A stretch of 64,000 bases of DNA. Origin: Streptomyces asiaticus (lineage in GTDB: Bacteria; Actinomycetota; Actinomycetes; Streptomycetales; Streptomycetaceae). The notes beneath the pieces are model-generated. The model was not told where the DNA came from. It saw only the letters and a program-made list of their open reading frames with translations, and did not search any database. Position 1 is the first letter of the stretch, and each line of letters begins with the position of its first letter. The translations under genes were made by a program, and so were the position numbers. This document shows, piece after piece, positions 51,547 to 60,851 of this stretch. The DNA lies in the NCBI RefSeq assembly GCF_018138715.1, contig NZ_JAGSHX010000001.1, positions 434,001 through 498,000 of the forward strand, read 5' to 3'.

Positions 51547-52622
51547 TTGCTCTCCACCTGCTTGTTCCACTGGTCGGTCCAGGCGGAGCGGTTCTTGTTG
51601 ATGGTCTTCCAGTCGAGCTTCAGCAGCGAGTCCACCTTGTCGGTGCTGACGCCCTTGTTCTTCAGGGCGGGGTCCTCCTTGACGCCCTGGATCACCGAGC
51701 CGTCGTAGGTCGCCTTGGCGAGCGCCCGTTGGACGGACGGCTCCAGCAGATGCGCCACGAACTTCTGGGCCAGCTCCCCATGCGGTGCCTTCTTGACCAC
51801 GTTCGCCGTGGTCACCAGGCCGATCGCACCGTCCTTGGGATAGACGAACTCGATCGGGAAGTCCTTCTCCGCCAGCGTCGAGGTCCGCGACACCCCCCAC
51901 ACCGAGGCGGCGGCCTGGCCCTGGAGGAAGTAGTTGGACACATCGGCGGTGGTGTCGAACGTCGCCGCGTTCTTGGCGATCTTCTTCACCGCCGTGAGAC
52001 CGGGGTCGACGTTCTTCTCCGAGCCGCCGTTCGCCTTGGCCGCGCCGACCAGCAGCCCCACCCCATAGGTGTTGACGATCGAGGGGAGGACCACCTTGTC
52101 CCTCAGCTTGGGGTTGGCCAGATCCTCCCAGGTGGTGGGCTTGGGGATGCCATGGTCCTCGAACCACTCGGGGTTGTAGGCGATGCCCGTGGCCGTCAGC
52201 CCGAACCCCACCCCCGAGTCGTGCTCCATCCGGGCGATCTTCACCACGTCGTCCACCGGCACCACCTTGGTGTCGATCGACGCGAGCAGCCCGGCCTCCA
52301 GCGCCTGCGCCTGCGGGCCGTCGTCCACCAGCGCCACGTCGATCTGCGGATTGGCGCGCTGTGCCTTGAGCTTGGCGACGGTGTCGGTGGAGGAGCCGGG
52401 GATGTAGGTGACCTTGCAGCCGCAGCTCTTCTCGAACGCGGGCAGGACCGAGTCGCGGAACGCGGTCTCGAACGAGCCGCCGTAGCCGGCCACCACCAGG
52501 GCGCCTCCCTTGCCGCCACCGGCGGAGGGGCTGGGAGCACCGCAGCCGGTGACGGCGACGGTGAGTGTGAGGGCACTGGTCACGGCACACAGGGTGGGCA
52601 GGGCTGATCGGGGAAATGGCAT
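51543..52622 (-). CDS. ABC substrate-binding lipoprotein (PotD-like)
   Basis: 359 residues. A lipoprotein signal ends at the lipobox VAVTGCG, so the protein is membrane-anchored. The mature part has the extracellular binding protein pattern LVVAGYGGSFETAFRDSVLPAFEK, IDVALVDDGPQAQALEAG, GIAYNPEWFED and a DLANPKLRDKVVLP hinge. This is the family for spermidine, putrescine, Fe(III)-type and opine ligands. AGGAGG is seven bases before the ATG. It lies 21 bp downstream of the GntR gene, so the whole set 53369 to 47407 is probably one operon. Confidence 0.92.
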   Translation of the reverse strand: MPFPRSALPTLCAVTSALTLTVAVTGCGAPSPSAGGGKGGALVVAGYGGSFETAFRDSVLPAFEKSCGCKVTYIPGSSTDTVAKLKAQRANPQIDVALVDDGPQAQALEAGLLASIDTKVVPVDDVVKIARMEHDSGVGFGLTATGIAYNPEWFEDHGIPKPTTWEDLANPKLRDKVVLPSIVNTYGVGLLVGAAKANGGSEKNVDPGLTAVKKIAKNAATFDTTADVSNYFLQGQAAASVWGVSRTSTLAEKDFPIEFVYPKDGAIGLVTTANVVKKAPHGELAQKFVAHLLEPSVQRALAKATYDGSVIQGVKEDPALKNKGVSTDKVDSLLKLDWKTINKNRSAWTDQWNKQVESK

Positions 52623-52643
52623 GGCTACCTCCTGCGATGAGGG

Positions 52644-53369
52644 TCAGCGGCCTTGGAGGGACGTCTCCACGTAGAAGCGGGATGTGTCGGTCGGCAGGAT
52701 CATTTCGAGGTGTTCGACCACCTCGTCGTTCTCCGCCCAGGTAGTGCGCAGCCAGCGGAAGACCGCGGTACCCGGCTTCAGGCCGAAGAGCTGGGCGTGC
52801 TCCTCGTCCAGGGCGTACGGCTCCACATAGAGCCGTGAGCGCTGTAGTGGCACGCCACGGTCGCGGAGATACATATGGCTCGTGATGGTGACCAGATCCT
52901 GGTCGAGCAGGTCGGGGGCGAATCGGAAGGGCAGCACGGCGAGCTCCGTGCCGGTCACGCGGCTGCCGTCGGGGCTGAGCTTGTGGCGATCGAGCTGTAC
53001 GACGGCGTCGTTGTCGTCCAGGCCGGGCAGCCGCAGCGCCGCGCCGCCCGCGGGCAGGACCTTGGCGCTGATCACCCGGTGGTCGCCGTGGGCCTCGGGC
53101 CCGCTGGTCAGTACGCCCGCGGCGCGGAGCAGATTTTCCTCATCGGTGGTCTGTGCGACGAACGTGCCGTGTCTGCGGTACCGGACGACCAGCCCGGCGT
53201 CCACGAGCTCGCGCAGCGCGCGCTGCACGGTGATCCGCGAGACACCGAACTGTTCTCCGAGCTCGGCCTCGGTGGGCACCCGGGTCCCCGGCTGCCACCG
53301 GCCGTCCCGGATGTTGCCCTCCAGCTCCCGGCGGATCTGCTCGTACAGCGGGAGGTCACGTTCGGCCAT
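52644..53369 (-). CDS. GntR/HutC-family regulator
   Basis: 241 residues. The N-terminal winged helix (LPLYEQIRRELEGNIRDGRWQPGTRVPTEA, FGVSRITVQRALRELVDAGLV) is the GntR type. The C-terminal part (YLRDRGVPLQRSRLYVEPYALDEEHAQLFG, FRWLRTTWAENDEVVEHLEMIL) is a UTRA effector domain, placing it in the HutC branch. It heads the ABC/DAO operon and probably represses it through the site at 53392-53405. Confidence 0.93.
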   Translation of the reverse strand: MAERDLPLYEQIRRELEGNIRDGRWQPGTRVPTEAELGEQFGVSRITVQRALRELVDAGLVVRYRRHGTFVAQTTDEENLLRAAGVLTSGPEAHGDHRVISAKVLPAGGAALRLPGLDDNDAVVQLDRHKLSPDGSRVTGTELAVLPFRFAPDLLDQDLVTITSHMYLRDRGVPLQRSRLYVEPYALDEEHAQLFGLKPGTAVFRWLRTTWAENDEVVEHLEMILPTDTSRFYVETSLQGR

Positions 53370-53391
53370 GCGAAGAGAGTGATCTCACCCA

Positions 53392-53405
53392 ATTGATATG
53401 TCAAT
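53392..53405. promoter_or_regulatory. Candidate GntR operator
   Basis: ATTGA-TATG-TCAAT is a 14-bp palindrome 22 bases upstream of the GntR start. It is flanked by CCA on the left and TTGG nearby on the right (CCAATTGATATGTCAATACG). HutC-type proteins typically bind such short A/T palindromes overlapping the promoter. Confidence 0.55.
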
Positions 53406-53423
53406 ACGTTGGATGGATATGAC

Positions 53424-53523
53424 TCACGGCCGTAACGCATCACTCGGGCCCGGAAGCGGGATCAGTTCCACGATGACTCCGTCCCGGGTGTCCCGGAGAT
53501 AGGCGAAGCGGACCCGATGAACG
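53424..53523 (-). pseudogene. Relic of a VOC/glyoxalase-family gene (C-terminal end)
   Basis: A leftward frame ending in TGA at 53424 encodes RFAYLRDTRDGVIVELIPLP, the last strands of a vicinal-oxygen-chelate protein, including the metal-ligand glutamate of the IELI motif. Nothing upstream continues the fold, because the flavin oxidase end begins 18 bases further on. Only about 33 codons remain. Confidence 0.55.
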
Positions 53524-53540
53524 GACACCGCGGGCCTATG

Positions 53541-54935
53541 TCATCCGTGGCTCAGCGCGTGGGGCGCCGTTTGCGGCAGGGGAATGCCCTGGAACACGCC
53601 GTCCGGGTCGACGGTTTCCTTGATCGCGAGCAGCCGGGCGGTGTTGCCGCCGTAGACGTAGGGGATCTGGTCAGTGGCCTCGGGCCCCAGCACGTTCGCG
53701 TAGCCGCCGGCGAAGGCGTGCGGCTCCAGCGCCGCCGAGGCGGCATCGGCCCAGACGGCGTGCCGGCCGCTGTCCTTCTCCGGCGTCCACACGGCGATGA
53801 CCTCGGCCATCATGTGCGGCTTGCGCAACGCGAAGGCCGTCTCCGACCACGGGACGCGGGAGGCCGCTCCGTGGAAGTGGTGCAGGGAGAAGGCCGACAG
53901 GGGCGACGTCATCGCCTTGGCCCCCTGCACCAGGGCGTCCACCACCTCGGGGGTGTGGCGGGGGAGGGAACGCGTGCGGATGGTGACGTACCGCCCGTCC
54001 GGGAACATTGTGTCCCGTGCGGCTATCGCGGCCGCGAACGAACCGGTCTCGAACTCGGCCACCGCGGCGGTGCCCAGGCGCGTCAGCCGCTGTACCGGAC
54101 CGGCCGGATCCGTGCCGACGACCGGCTCGCCGGACCAGGTCGGCCACAGCATGGCCATGGGCTTCCCCTGAGGGCCGTTGATGACCCCGGTCTGGACCGT
54201 CAACGCGTCCGGGCAGTCCGACAGGACGTCCTCCAGCCGGGCGAAGACCTTCTGGGCCTGCCGCAGCGAATACAACACCATCCCCGTGACCACGGCGGGC
54301 ACCGCGTGCAGACGGATCTCCATGGACGTCACCACGCCGAAGTTGCCACCTCCGCCGCGCAGCGCCCAGAACAGGTCCGGCTCGTGCTCGGCGTCGGTCC
54401 AGACGACGGATCCGTCGGCCAGCACCACCTCGGCACCCGTCAAGTTGTCGGCGGCGAGGCCGAATCGGCCGCCCAACGGGCCGTATCCACCGCCCAGGGT
54501 CAGCCCGGCCATGCCCAGGGTGCCGATGGTGCCGGTGGCGGCGACCAACCCGTACCGGTCGGCGGCGGCGAGCACACGGTTCGCCCTGGCACCTCCGGCA
54601 ACGGTCGCCCGACGGGCCCCCACATCGATGTGCACCGAGCACATCGGGGTCAGATCCAGCGTCAGCCCATCGTCGCTGAGCGCACGCCCCGCCCAGTCAT
54701 GGCCTCCGCCCCGTACCGACAGCGGCAGACCGAACGCACGAGCCGTCCGGACTCCGGCCCGCACCTCGGCGGTCGATGTGCAGCGCAGCAGAATCGCGGG
54801 CCTGGACGCGACCGCGCCGTTCCACAGCGCGGTACCCGCCGCGTACTCGGGACCCCCGGTGATGACCCGATCGGCAGGCAGGAGCCTCTTGAGTTCCGCT
54901 ACTGCCCGCTGCCGAGTCGGTGAGTCGACTGTCAT
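53541..54935 (-). CDS. FAD-linked oxidase, berberine-bridge/PCMH type
   Basis: 464 residues. The PCMH FAD domain has SVRGGGHDWAGRALSDDG (histidine for covalent 8-alpha FAD attachment), GTIGTLGMAGLTLGGGYGPLGGRFGLAADN and LFWALRGGGGNFGVVTSM. The C-terminal BBE motif is YGGNTARLLAIKETVDPDGVF. The second covalent attachment cysteine is absent (GTIGTLG), so FAD is probably bound only through histidine. No signal peptide. ATG at 54935 has GGAG six bases upstream; ATG at 54947 is also in frame. Such oxidases act on sugars, alkaloid-like amines or natural products. Confidence 0.9.
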   Translation of the reverse strand: MTVDSPTRQRAVAELKRLLPADRVITGGPEYAAGTALWNGAVASRPAILLRCTSTAEVRAGVRTARAFGLPLSVRGGGHDWAGRALSDDGLTLDLTPMCSVHIDVGARRATVAGGARANRVLAAADRYGLVAATGTIGTLGMAGLTLGGGYGPLGGRFGLAADNLTGAEVVLADGSVVWTDAEHEPDLFWALRGGGGNFGVVTSMEIRLHAVPAVVTGMVLYSLRQAQKVFARLEDVLSDCPDALTVQTGVINGPQGKPMAMLWPTWSGEPVVGTDPAGPVQRLTRLGTAAVAEFETGSFAAAIAARDTMFPDGRYVTIRTRSLPRHTPEVVDALVQGAKAMTSPLSAFSLHHFHGAASRVPWSETAFALRKPHMMAEVIAVWTPEKDSGRHAVWADAASAALEPHAFAGGYANVLGPEATDQIPYVYGGNTARLLAIKETVDPDGVFQGIPLPQTAPHALSHG

Positions 54936-57088
54936 GCCTTGCTCCATCGGTACATGTGGTACATCGATATGCGATCACAGGCGGAGAATGCCGTCCGCGG
55001 CGAGTGACGCGTGATACGCCATGGTGGCGGTATCGGCCAAGAACACGACTTCGAGCCCTGATTCGGCGGCGGCAGCGGAGAGCACGTCATCCGGACTCGC
55101 CCCGGCGAACGCACGGTTGTCGACCAGGTAGGTGCGCACCTCGAACCCGTTCTGATCGGGCTGACCGAGCAGGTCGACGACGGCCCGCCATGCTTCGTCG
55201 TCCGAGTGGTCCGTGCGTATGACAAGGGCCTCGGATTCGAAATCGTGATGCGTGAAATCGATGGCCGGCCCGCCACCACGGCCACGTCGACCGTGCCGGC
55301 ATGCCGAACCCCCCCTAGGTCGACCCGGGACTTGACGTCGTCGTCAGGTGAGCGGTTGACGACGAGGACGCTGAGCGTTCCATTCTTGTCGACGGTGGCA
55401 TTCGTCACCAGCGCCTCGTAGGACGAGCCCAGCGGTGTCTCCCGGGTGGAGACCTCGGCGTTGCTCTTCACCTTGCTGTCCACGACATGTCCGCCGTCGT
55501 GGAAGAAGTCGCTCAGCTGCTCGCGCACGATCGCTTCCGGAGTGCGCACAAAGCTCGGCGCACCGCCGAAGAGTGTCCGTGACAGTCCCGGCTTCTCCCC
55601 GATCAGGCCGTTGCCCGTGGTCCAGCGGACGCCGAGGTCGGCGAACCGGGCCCACTGCGATGCCATGTAGAGCGCGTGCGACATGGCGTAGGAGTACTCG
55701 CGATATTCCTCGGCGCCCTGATTCTTGCCGAAGAAGAGCGCGCCGCACTCGGACACGGCGACATCCGCGCCTTCCTTGCCGTGTTTCTGTACCAGTGCGG
55801 TGAGGTCGGCGACCATCTTGGCGGCGGCCGCGTCCCCGAGCATCTGATAGTCGTGTCCGGCCCGCTTGTCCGGGAAGCGCGTGGCCTTCAGATCCCGCGA
55901 GAAGTTCGTGTACGGATGGATCGCCATGCCGTCGTACTTGTCGGCGTGGCCGTGCTCGTCCAGGAGTTCGGGGAAGCTCTTCCCGCCCGCGAGCTTTCCG
56001 GCCTCGATGGGCGCCCAGACGGCAAGAACCTCGATCGAGGGATCGACCGCCTTCATCTTGGTGTAGTAGTCGACGAATCCGGCGTGCGGACCGGAGTCGT
56101 AGTCGGCGGTGATCTTCAGCCCCTTCCGGGGAACCTCTCCGTGTCGGCCGTCACCGAAGCGGATCCTGCCGTTGCCCGGGTCGAAGGTGTAGACGCGGTC
56201 GCCCGCCCCGGCCGAGGAGAGATCGGTGACCTCGTGCCATGTGGTGTCACCGACGCGGACGATCTGGCTCTTGGGGACGACGGGTGGGTACCGGACGGTG
56301 AAGGTCTGGTGGGGTTGGCCGTTGCTGACCGAGGCGGCGGGGCGGTGGTCGGTGGGGGTCCCGACGCGCTGGTGCTTCTGCCGTTGTGTGCCGCCGAAGG
56401 CGTACTGCCGCATGGCCTTGTCGTCGTCCGCGCTCATCCAGTAGCGCTGGTGTGTGCCGAACAGTTCGTTGTCGATTTCCCAGTAGCGCACGCCGTAGGG
56501 CTCGGGGTGGCCGTTCCGCGCTCGCAGATCTCCCCACTTCGTGCCCTGTGGGGCGTTCATGTACGCCACCCAGTCGGCGATCTCGTCCGGGGTCGAGTTG
56601 GCGAACGGTGCCATGATCTCTGGCGTTGCGCCGACCTGCCGGATGAAGGCCATGTACTCGTCCGGCCCGAACCGGCTGTCGACCGGCTCGCCCTTTTGCC
56701 CCTCCACCTGGCGGGTCCGGTCCTCTTGTGGACCTATGGCTCCCTTCCAGTTGAAGAGGTTGGACGAGGTGCCGCCGGGATAGCGGATCATCCCGACGCC
56801 GGATTTCTTGATCTTTCCGACGATGCCGGGGGCGGGGCGGTTGTGTTTCGAGTCCCACATTCCGTAGGCGTCGTCGTACCACTTGGCCCCGTTCACCCCG
56901 GTCATGTACGAGCTCACCTTGAACGATCTCCGCTGGGCGTCGATGGCGATGACCGGCATGCCACCGGAGTCGCTCGACTTCGTCAGGTCCTCGGGGGTGC
57001 ATCCGGTACCCATGACACCGGCCGCCACCGCGGCCGCGCCGTACAGGAAGTGGCGCCGGCCTATTCCGTGCCGACGTGTCTCGCTCAT
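54932..57088 (-). pseudogene. Secreted GH51-like glycosidase with lost C-terminus, fused out of frame to a DUF6924 relic
   Basis: The open frame is 718 codons. Its N-terminus has a twin-arginine lipoprotein signal (IGRRHFLYGAAAVAAGVMGTGC). The glycosidase region shows MIRYPGGTSSNLFNWKGAIG, the acid/base pair in RYWEIDNELFGTHQ and a likely nucleophile in VAVSECGALFF, the arabinofuranosidase (GH51-like, clan A) arrangement. A beta insertion lies at about residues 240-320. Normal sequence runs to VDVAVVAGRPS; from there (about 55245 leftward) the frame reads through a DUF6924 gene in the wrong phase, giving about 90 unnatural residues. It even overlaps the next gene start. The catalytic domain may still fold, but the final beta domain is damaged. 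Confidence 0.7.
54975..55260 (-). pseudogene. DUF6924 domain remnant without start codon
   Basis: In the frame shifted from the glycosidase, the leftward reading gives EALVIRTDHSDDEAWRAVVD, then NGFEVRTYLVDNRAFAGASP and VVFLADTATMAYHASLAADG before a stop at 54975. This is the whole core of a DUF6924 protein, an actinobacterial family of unknown function. Upstream in this frame there is no ATG, GTG, TTG or CTG before the reading enters the glycosidase. It could only be translated by frameshifting, so I call it a remnant joined by deletion. Confidence 0.6.
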
Positions 57089-57245
57089 ATCGGTCCCTCT
57101 GCTCCCTGGACGATCTTCGCTTCCGTGGGCACGAGACGGTAGGGGATGGCCTTGTGTGGTTCTTGTGAGGTGATCTGCCGGACCTCGGCTGGGAGGTGGA
57201 AGGGATATGACCGACATCCCCGAGAGCACCGCCCGGTCGCACTCG

Positions 57246-57418
57246 CCTGCGAGGGCCTGCGATACCAGGCCAATCCACTGAGCTACCAGGTCGACGCGTT
57301 GCGCGGACTGCTGCTTGGCACCCCGCACCATCTCGCGCTCGACTACGCCGTCCTGGTGCTGGCCGCGGCGGCCGGTATCACGGCGGCCTCCTCGCTGCTG
57401 GGGCGGCTGGCGCGCTGA
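57246..57418 (+). pseudogene. C-terminal relic of an ABC-2-type multidrug permease
   Basis: The peptide ANPLSYQVDALRGLLLGTPH, followed by a hydrophobic helix and ITAASSLLGRLAR, is the closing segment of DrrB/ABC-2 antibiotic-export permeases. It ends in TGA at 57418. Upstream of 57246 the family sequence cannot be continued in any frame, so more than 200 residues are missing. The remaining part of 57089-57506 holds only the glycosidase promoter region and shows no further gene. Confidence 0.65.
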
Positions 57419-57506
57419 CCCGATCGGTGTGCGGAGCGCGCCACACCGTACTGTCGCCGGGGCAGTGGCCATCGGCGATGCCCCACGAGTACGAGAGGAA
57501 CACGCG

Positions 57507-57947
57507 GTGCGGTACGAGGACGGCTCCCCTTACGCCTACACCCCCGGCATCGGGGTGCCCCAGGGCGTCCAGGCGATCAATGTCGGATGGCTGGAGCGGC
57601 AGGAGGAGTTTCCCCGCGGTGAGGTGCCGACGGAGTTCGTCCACGCGCTCGCGGTGATGTGCCGGGACAACTCCACCAATCGTATGCGGGGTTGGCAGGG
57701 CTGCACCCTCCCGCACCCGGAGGGAAAGCCGCCGTATCCCGTCGTGGTGGACGTCGACGGCACCGAGGTCACCCTCGGCAGCGCCGAGATCAGGCTCCTG
57801 GCCCGCGACGGCCGATGGCTCATCGCCCCCAATCTCGTCCTCCACTACGTGGCCGCCCACGGCTACCTCCCGCCACGGGAGTTCATCGAGGCGGTGACGG
57901 CAAGGCGGGCCATCCCGGAACCGCCCTCGGGGATGCCGCGGTTCTAG
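57507..57947 (+). CDS. Conserved Streptomyces hypothetical protein (DUF7919-like)
   Basis: 146 residues, soluble. The pattern VRYEDGSPYAYTPG, INVGWLERQEEFPRGEVPTE and a late LGSAEIRLLARDGRW...APNLVLHYVAAHGYLPPREF is shared by small hypothetical proteins widespread in Streptomyces. A Cys-containing middle segment (RGWQGCTLPHPEGKPP) may bind metal in relatives. The GTG start has GAGAGGA seven bases upstream. Function unknown. It is flanked by relics on both sides. Confidence 0.78.
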   Translation: MRYEDGSPYAYTPGIGVPQGVQAINVGWLERQEEFPRGEVPTEFVHALAVMCRDNSTNRMRGWQGCTLPHPEGKPPYPVVVDVDGTEVTLGSAEIRLLARDGRWLIAPNLVLHYVAAHGYLPPREFIEAVTARRAIPEPPSGMPRF

Positions 57948-57997
57948 CCATCCGCGGCCATCCGCGGCCATCCGCGGCCATCCGCGACCACCGGCGG
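57948..57997. repeat. 10-bp tandem repeat directly after a stop codon
   Basis: CCATCCGCGG is repeated from 57948 in five units; the first three are exact, the fourth has one change and the fifth is diverged. It lies between the hypothetical gene and the converging dehydrogenase relic. Confidence 0.85.
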
Positions 57998-58024
57998 CCC
58001 TCGCGCCTCGCCCGCGGCGGCGCG

Positions 58025-58726
58025 TCACGGACGCAGTCGTGCCCGGGCGAGTTCGGTGGCGGCGTCCGCGGTGGATACGCCCGTGCGCCGTGAGCGGTCG
58101 AGCACCTCGGCCACGCGGACACCGACTTGGCGGACGCGTGCCTCGGCATGTGCGCTGTCGTGGCCGAGGAGCTGCTCCTCCAGGAAGATCAGGTCCCCGG
58201 CGTTCACGCAGAAATCGGGTGCGTAGAGGATTCCGCGCGCCTGAAGCATGGCGGCGTGAGCGGGCGTGGCCAGGACGTTGTTGGCGCCTCCGACGATGAT
58301 GCGGCACTCCAGCCACGGCAGCGTCTGGTCGGTCACGACGCTGCCGAGCCCGCAGGGCGCCAGCACATCGCATGCGACGGCCGGCGCCGCTTCCGGTGCG
58401 ACGACCCGAGCGCCGTGCCGCGCCGCGACGGCGTCCGCCCGGCGGGGGTCGGTGTCCGCCACGATCAACTCCGCGGCCTCGATCATGATGCTCCAGCCCC
58501 CGCCCAGTCCCAGCCCGGCGGCCGCGGCCTTGAGCGTCATGGCCTCGGCCAGCCACAGGCCGTCCACCACGGCGGCGTCCTCGTCGGGGTACGCATGCAT
58601 CCGTACTCCGCCCAGGGCCGGTCCGAGCGTGGTGTCGTGGATCACGACGACCGACCGGAGCCCGGTCTCCTCATCGCGGCAGAGCGCGACCTGTTCGAAG
58701 CCGTCGGCATGGATCGGTGTCATCAT
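58025..58726 (-). pseudogene. Leucine/valine dehydrogenase with large internal deletion
   Basis: 234 codons remain of a roughly 350-residue Glu/Leu/Val dehydrogenase. The start (MMTPIHADGFEQVALCRDEE, GLRSVVVIHDTTLGPALGGV) and the catalytic-loop approach (MTLKAAAAGLGLGGG) are intact. After GGG the usual lysine is replaced by W, and the text jumps to AAELIVADTDPRR in the middle of the Rossmann domain. About 110-120 residues, including the second catalytic lysine, the active aspartate and the GxGxxG motif, are gone without loss of frame. The end (ILYAPDFCVNAGDLIFLEE) is normal. It cannot be an active dehydrogenase as written. Confidence 0.75.
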
Positions 58727-58998
58727 GCCCGGCATTCTCACCGACGGCACTGACAAGTGGCCGATGTCCCGGTCCAAGCCGGACATCCCGGCCGGCATTC
58801 GCCCGTCGGTGTCTACCCGCGGCCGTCGGGTTCGGTGACGCTGGGGTGGTCGATGCGTCGCCGCATCGCCGGGGAGGCGGTTGGCGAGCACCAGGAGGTA
58901 GTTGAAGAACCCGACCGCCTGGGTGAGGTTGGAGACCACCACGGTGCATACGACCCCGCCCCGAAAAGGGCCTGACCAGCTGTCAAGTCCGCGTAACG
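58727..58998. other. Gene-free stretch with a possible further relic
   Basis: No intact gene is supported. A leftward frame at 58880-58942 gives SNLTQAVGFFNYLLVLANRL, which faintly resembles a helix of AhpD/carboxymuconolactone-decarboxylase-type proteins. The similarity is too short to be certain. The stretch also must hold the promoter of the dehydrogenase relic. Confidence 0.3.
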
Positions 58999-60611
58999 TC
59001 AGGTGCCGATCGCTTGAGGGTAGCTGAAGAAGTTGGTCGGGTCGTAGTTACGGTTCACCCGGACCAGCCGGTCGTAGTTCGCGCCGTAGTAAGCCCGCCG
59101 CCAGTCCTTCAGGGTCGATCCGGGAAGTTCTGGTAGGAGTGCGGAGGAGGCGTACCGCCGAAAAGGGCGTGGTAGAACTCGGGGAGCCACTGAAGGTTCG
59201 CCGTGGCGACGCGGGGCGGATCGTAGTCCGCCCACGAGGTCTCGGCGGCGAGGACGAACACGCCGTTGCGGTGGACGAACGCCGTCGCGTCCGGCGGCAC
59301 TTGGTTGATCTCGCCACCGAGGGCGAACATGGCGAACCCGGCCCCGTCCTCATTGTTGCTGCCGGGCCACTCCCGCAACTGCGCGGCGGCGGCGGTGACC
59401 TGGTCATCGGTCAGGAGCGTCCGGGAGGTCAGCACCGCCGACTTGGCGGCGAACTGCTGCACCGGTGTCGTGGCGCTCAGCAGCACGCTCGCCTCACCCG
59501 GAGTGACCTCGCGGACCGACGCGTTGTTGGCGGACCGCTCCTCGGCCGTGCCGATGGCGAGCAGCGGAGCCAGGATCTCGCGCAGCTCGTCCAGATCGCC
59601 GTAGTACTGGCCGATGGCATTGACGCCCGCGTTGGCGCGGATCTCAATCCTGGTGAGCCCATGAGTGCCCATGCCGACGCGGAGATGGAACCGCTTGTTG
59701 TGCAGGGTGTCCACGGCGATCCGTTGCGCGGCGGCCATCACCGGCAGCGCCGAGTCCAGGCTCCAGCTCAGCCGGTAGAAGCCCACGTCGCCCTGGAACT
59801 GCTCGTACTGGAACGTAAAGGAGATGTTGACGCCGAAGTTGTTCCCCGCGCCGCCGCGGCAGCCCCAGAACAGGTCGGAGTGCGAGCTCTGACTGGCCTC
59901 CACCACATCGCCGTCGGCCAGCACCACGGTCGTCGAGACCAGTCGGTCGCAGGTCAGGCCGAACATCTTGTCGCTGAAGCCGATCCCGCCGCCGAGCACC
60001 AGCCCGGCCACCCCGACCGTGGGGCAGCGGCCGGTCGGCACGAACATGCCGCGGTCCTCCAGCAACGGGTGCAGGTCGCCGTTGGTGACCCCGGCCCCGA
60101 CGGTGACGGTGCCGGCGTCGTGAACGACCTTGATCCGGCCGTACGTCCGGGTCCGGGAGCGGGGACCCGGCACCGGCGTGGAGTCGATGCTCTTCAAACG
60201 GGCCATGTTGAGCAGCAGACCGGTGGTGGCGGAGTACCCGGCGTAGTTGTGGCCCAGCCCGGTGCGGGGCACGGCGGGCAGCCCCACCGTACGGGCCCAG
60301 CGGACCGCCGTACTGACGTCCCTGGTGGCGCCGCACGCCACGATTCCCGCCGGCCGGATCCCGGCGTACCGATGGTTGAACGGAAGCGCCAGCGGCGGGT
60401 AGCCGGAATCCCCCGGCCGGTACAGGGTGGAACGCGACGACAGCGACTTGGCCAGCAGCGCCCAGTCCCGTTGGCTGACCCGCTCCGCCACATCGGGGGG
60501 TGGCGTGGCAGCGGCGGGCGGTGACTGCGAAGCCACCATCTCCGCGCCCAGAACACCGGCCGTGCCCGCCCGCAGTACGTTCCGTCTGTTGATCAACGTG
60601 GCCGCCCTCAC
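58999..60611 (-). pseudogene. Bicovalent FAD oxidase (berberine-bridge type), frameshifted near its C-terminus
   Basis: A twin-arginine-like signal (NRRNVLRAGTAGVLGAEMV) precedes a PCMH domain with both flavin attachment residues, histidine in RTGLGHNYAGYS and cysteine in GRCPTVGVAGLVLGGGIG, then LFWGCRGGAGNNFGVN. The main frame stops at 59109 after HSYQNFPD, one base short. The required continuation, TLKDWRRAYYGANYDRLVRV followed by NRNYDPTNFF, is in the next frame and ends at 58999. Restoring a single C in GGATCGACCC (about 59114-59118) would rejoin the protein into about 537 residues. Either a natural mutation or a sequencing error. GTG at 60611 has GGAG eight bases upstream. Between 60612 and 60851 I see no gene. 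Confidence 0.85.
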
Positions 60612-60851
60612 AAGACGCGCTCCGGAGACGTTGATCGTCTCCGCCCGCGCCAAGTCAACCGATCCGTGGCCGACTCAGCCACGAAACGGTTCCCGGGCCC
60701 ACCGGCCCGCAACCCGAAAGGATGCCGCCCTGCCGCTGAATGTCCCAGCCCGGTACGACGAACAGGCAACTGCCCGCGTTCGATGTCGGCGCGCGGAAAG
60801 TACCGACGCGGGGCGAAGCCGGACTCGTACCGGGGCTCGACGCGCTGAGCG

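Noticed and set aside
57255..57290. The string CCAATCCACTGAGCTACCA looks like part of a tRNA gene on the minus strand.
   Set aside because: No acceptor or T-arm can be matched around it and the plus strand encodes the conserved end of an ABC-2 permease.
60655..60851. Possible small gene between the flavin oxidase and the hydrolase.
   Set aside because: Frames on both strands are short, lack ribosome sites and show no family pattern.
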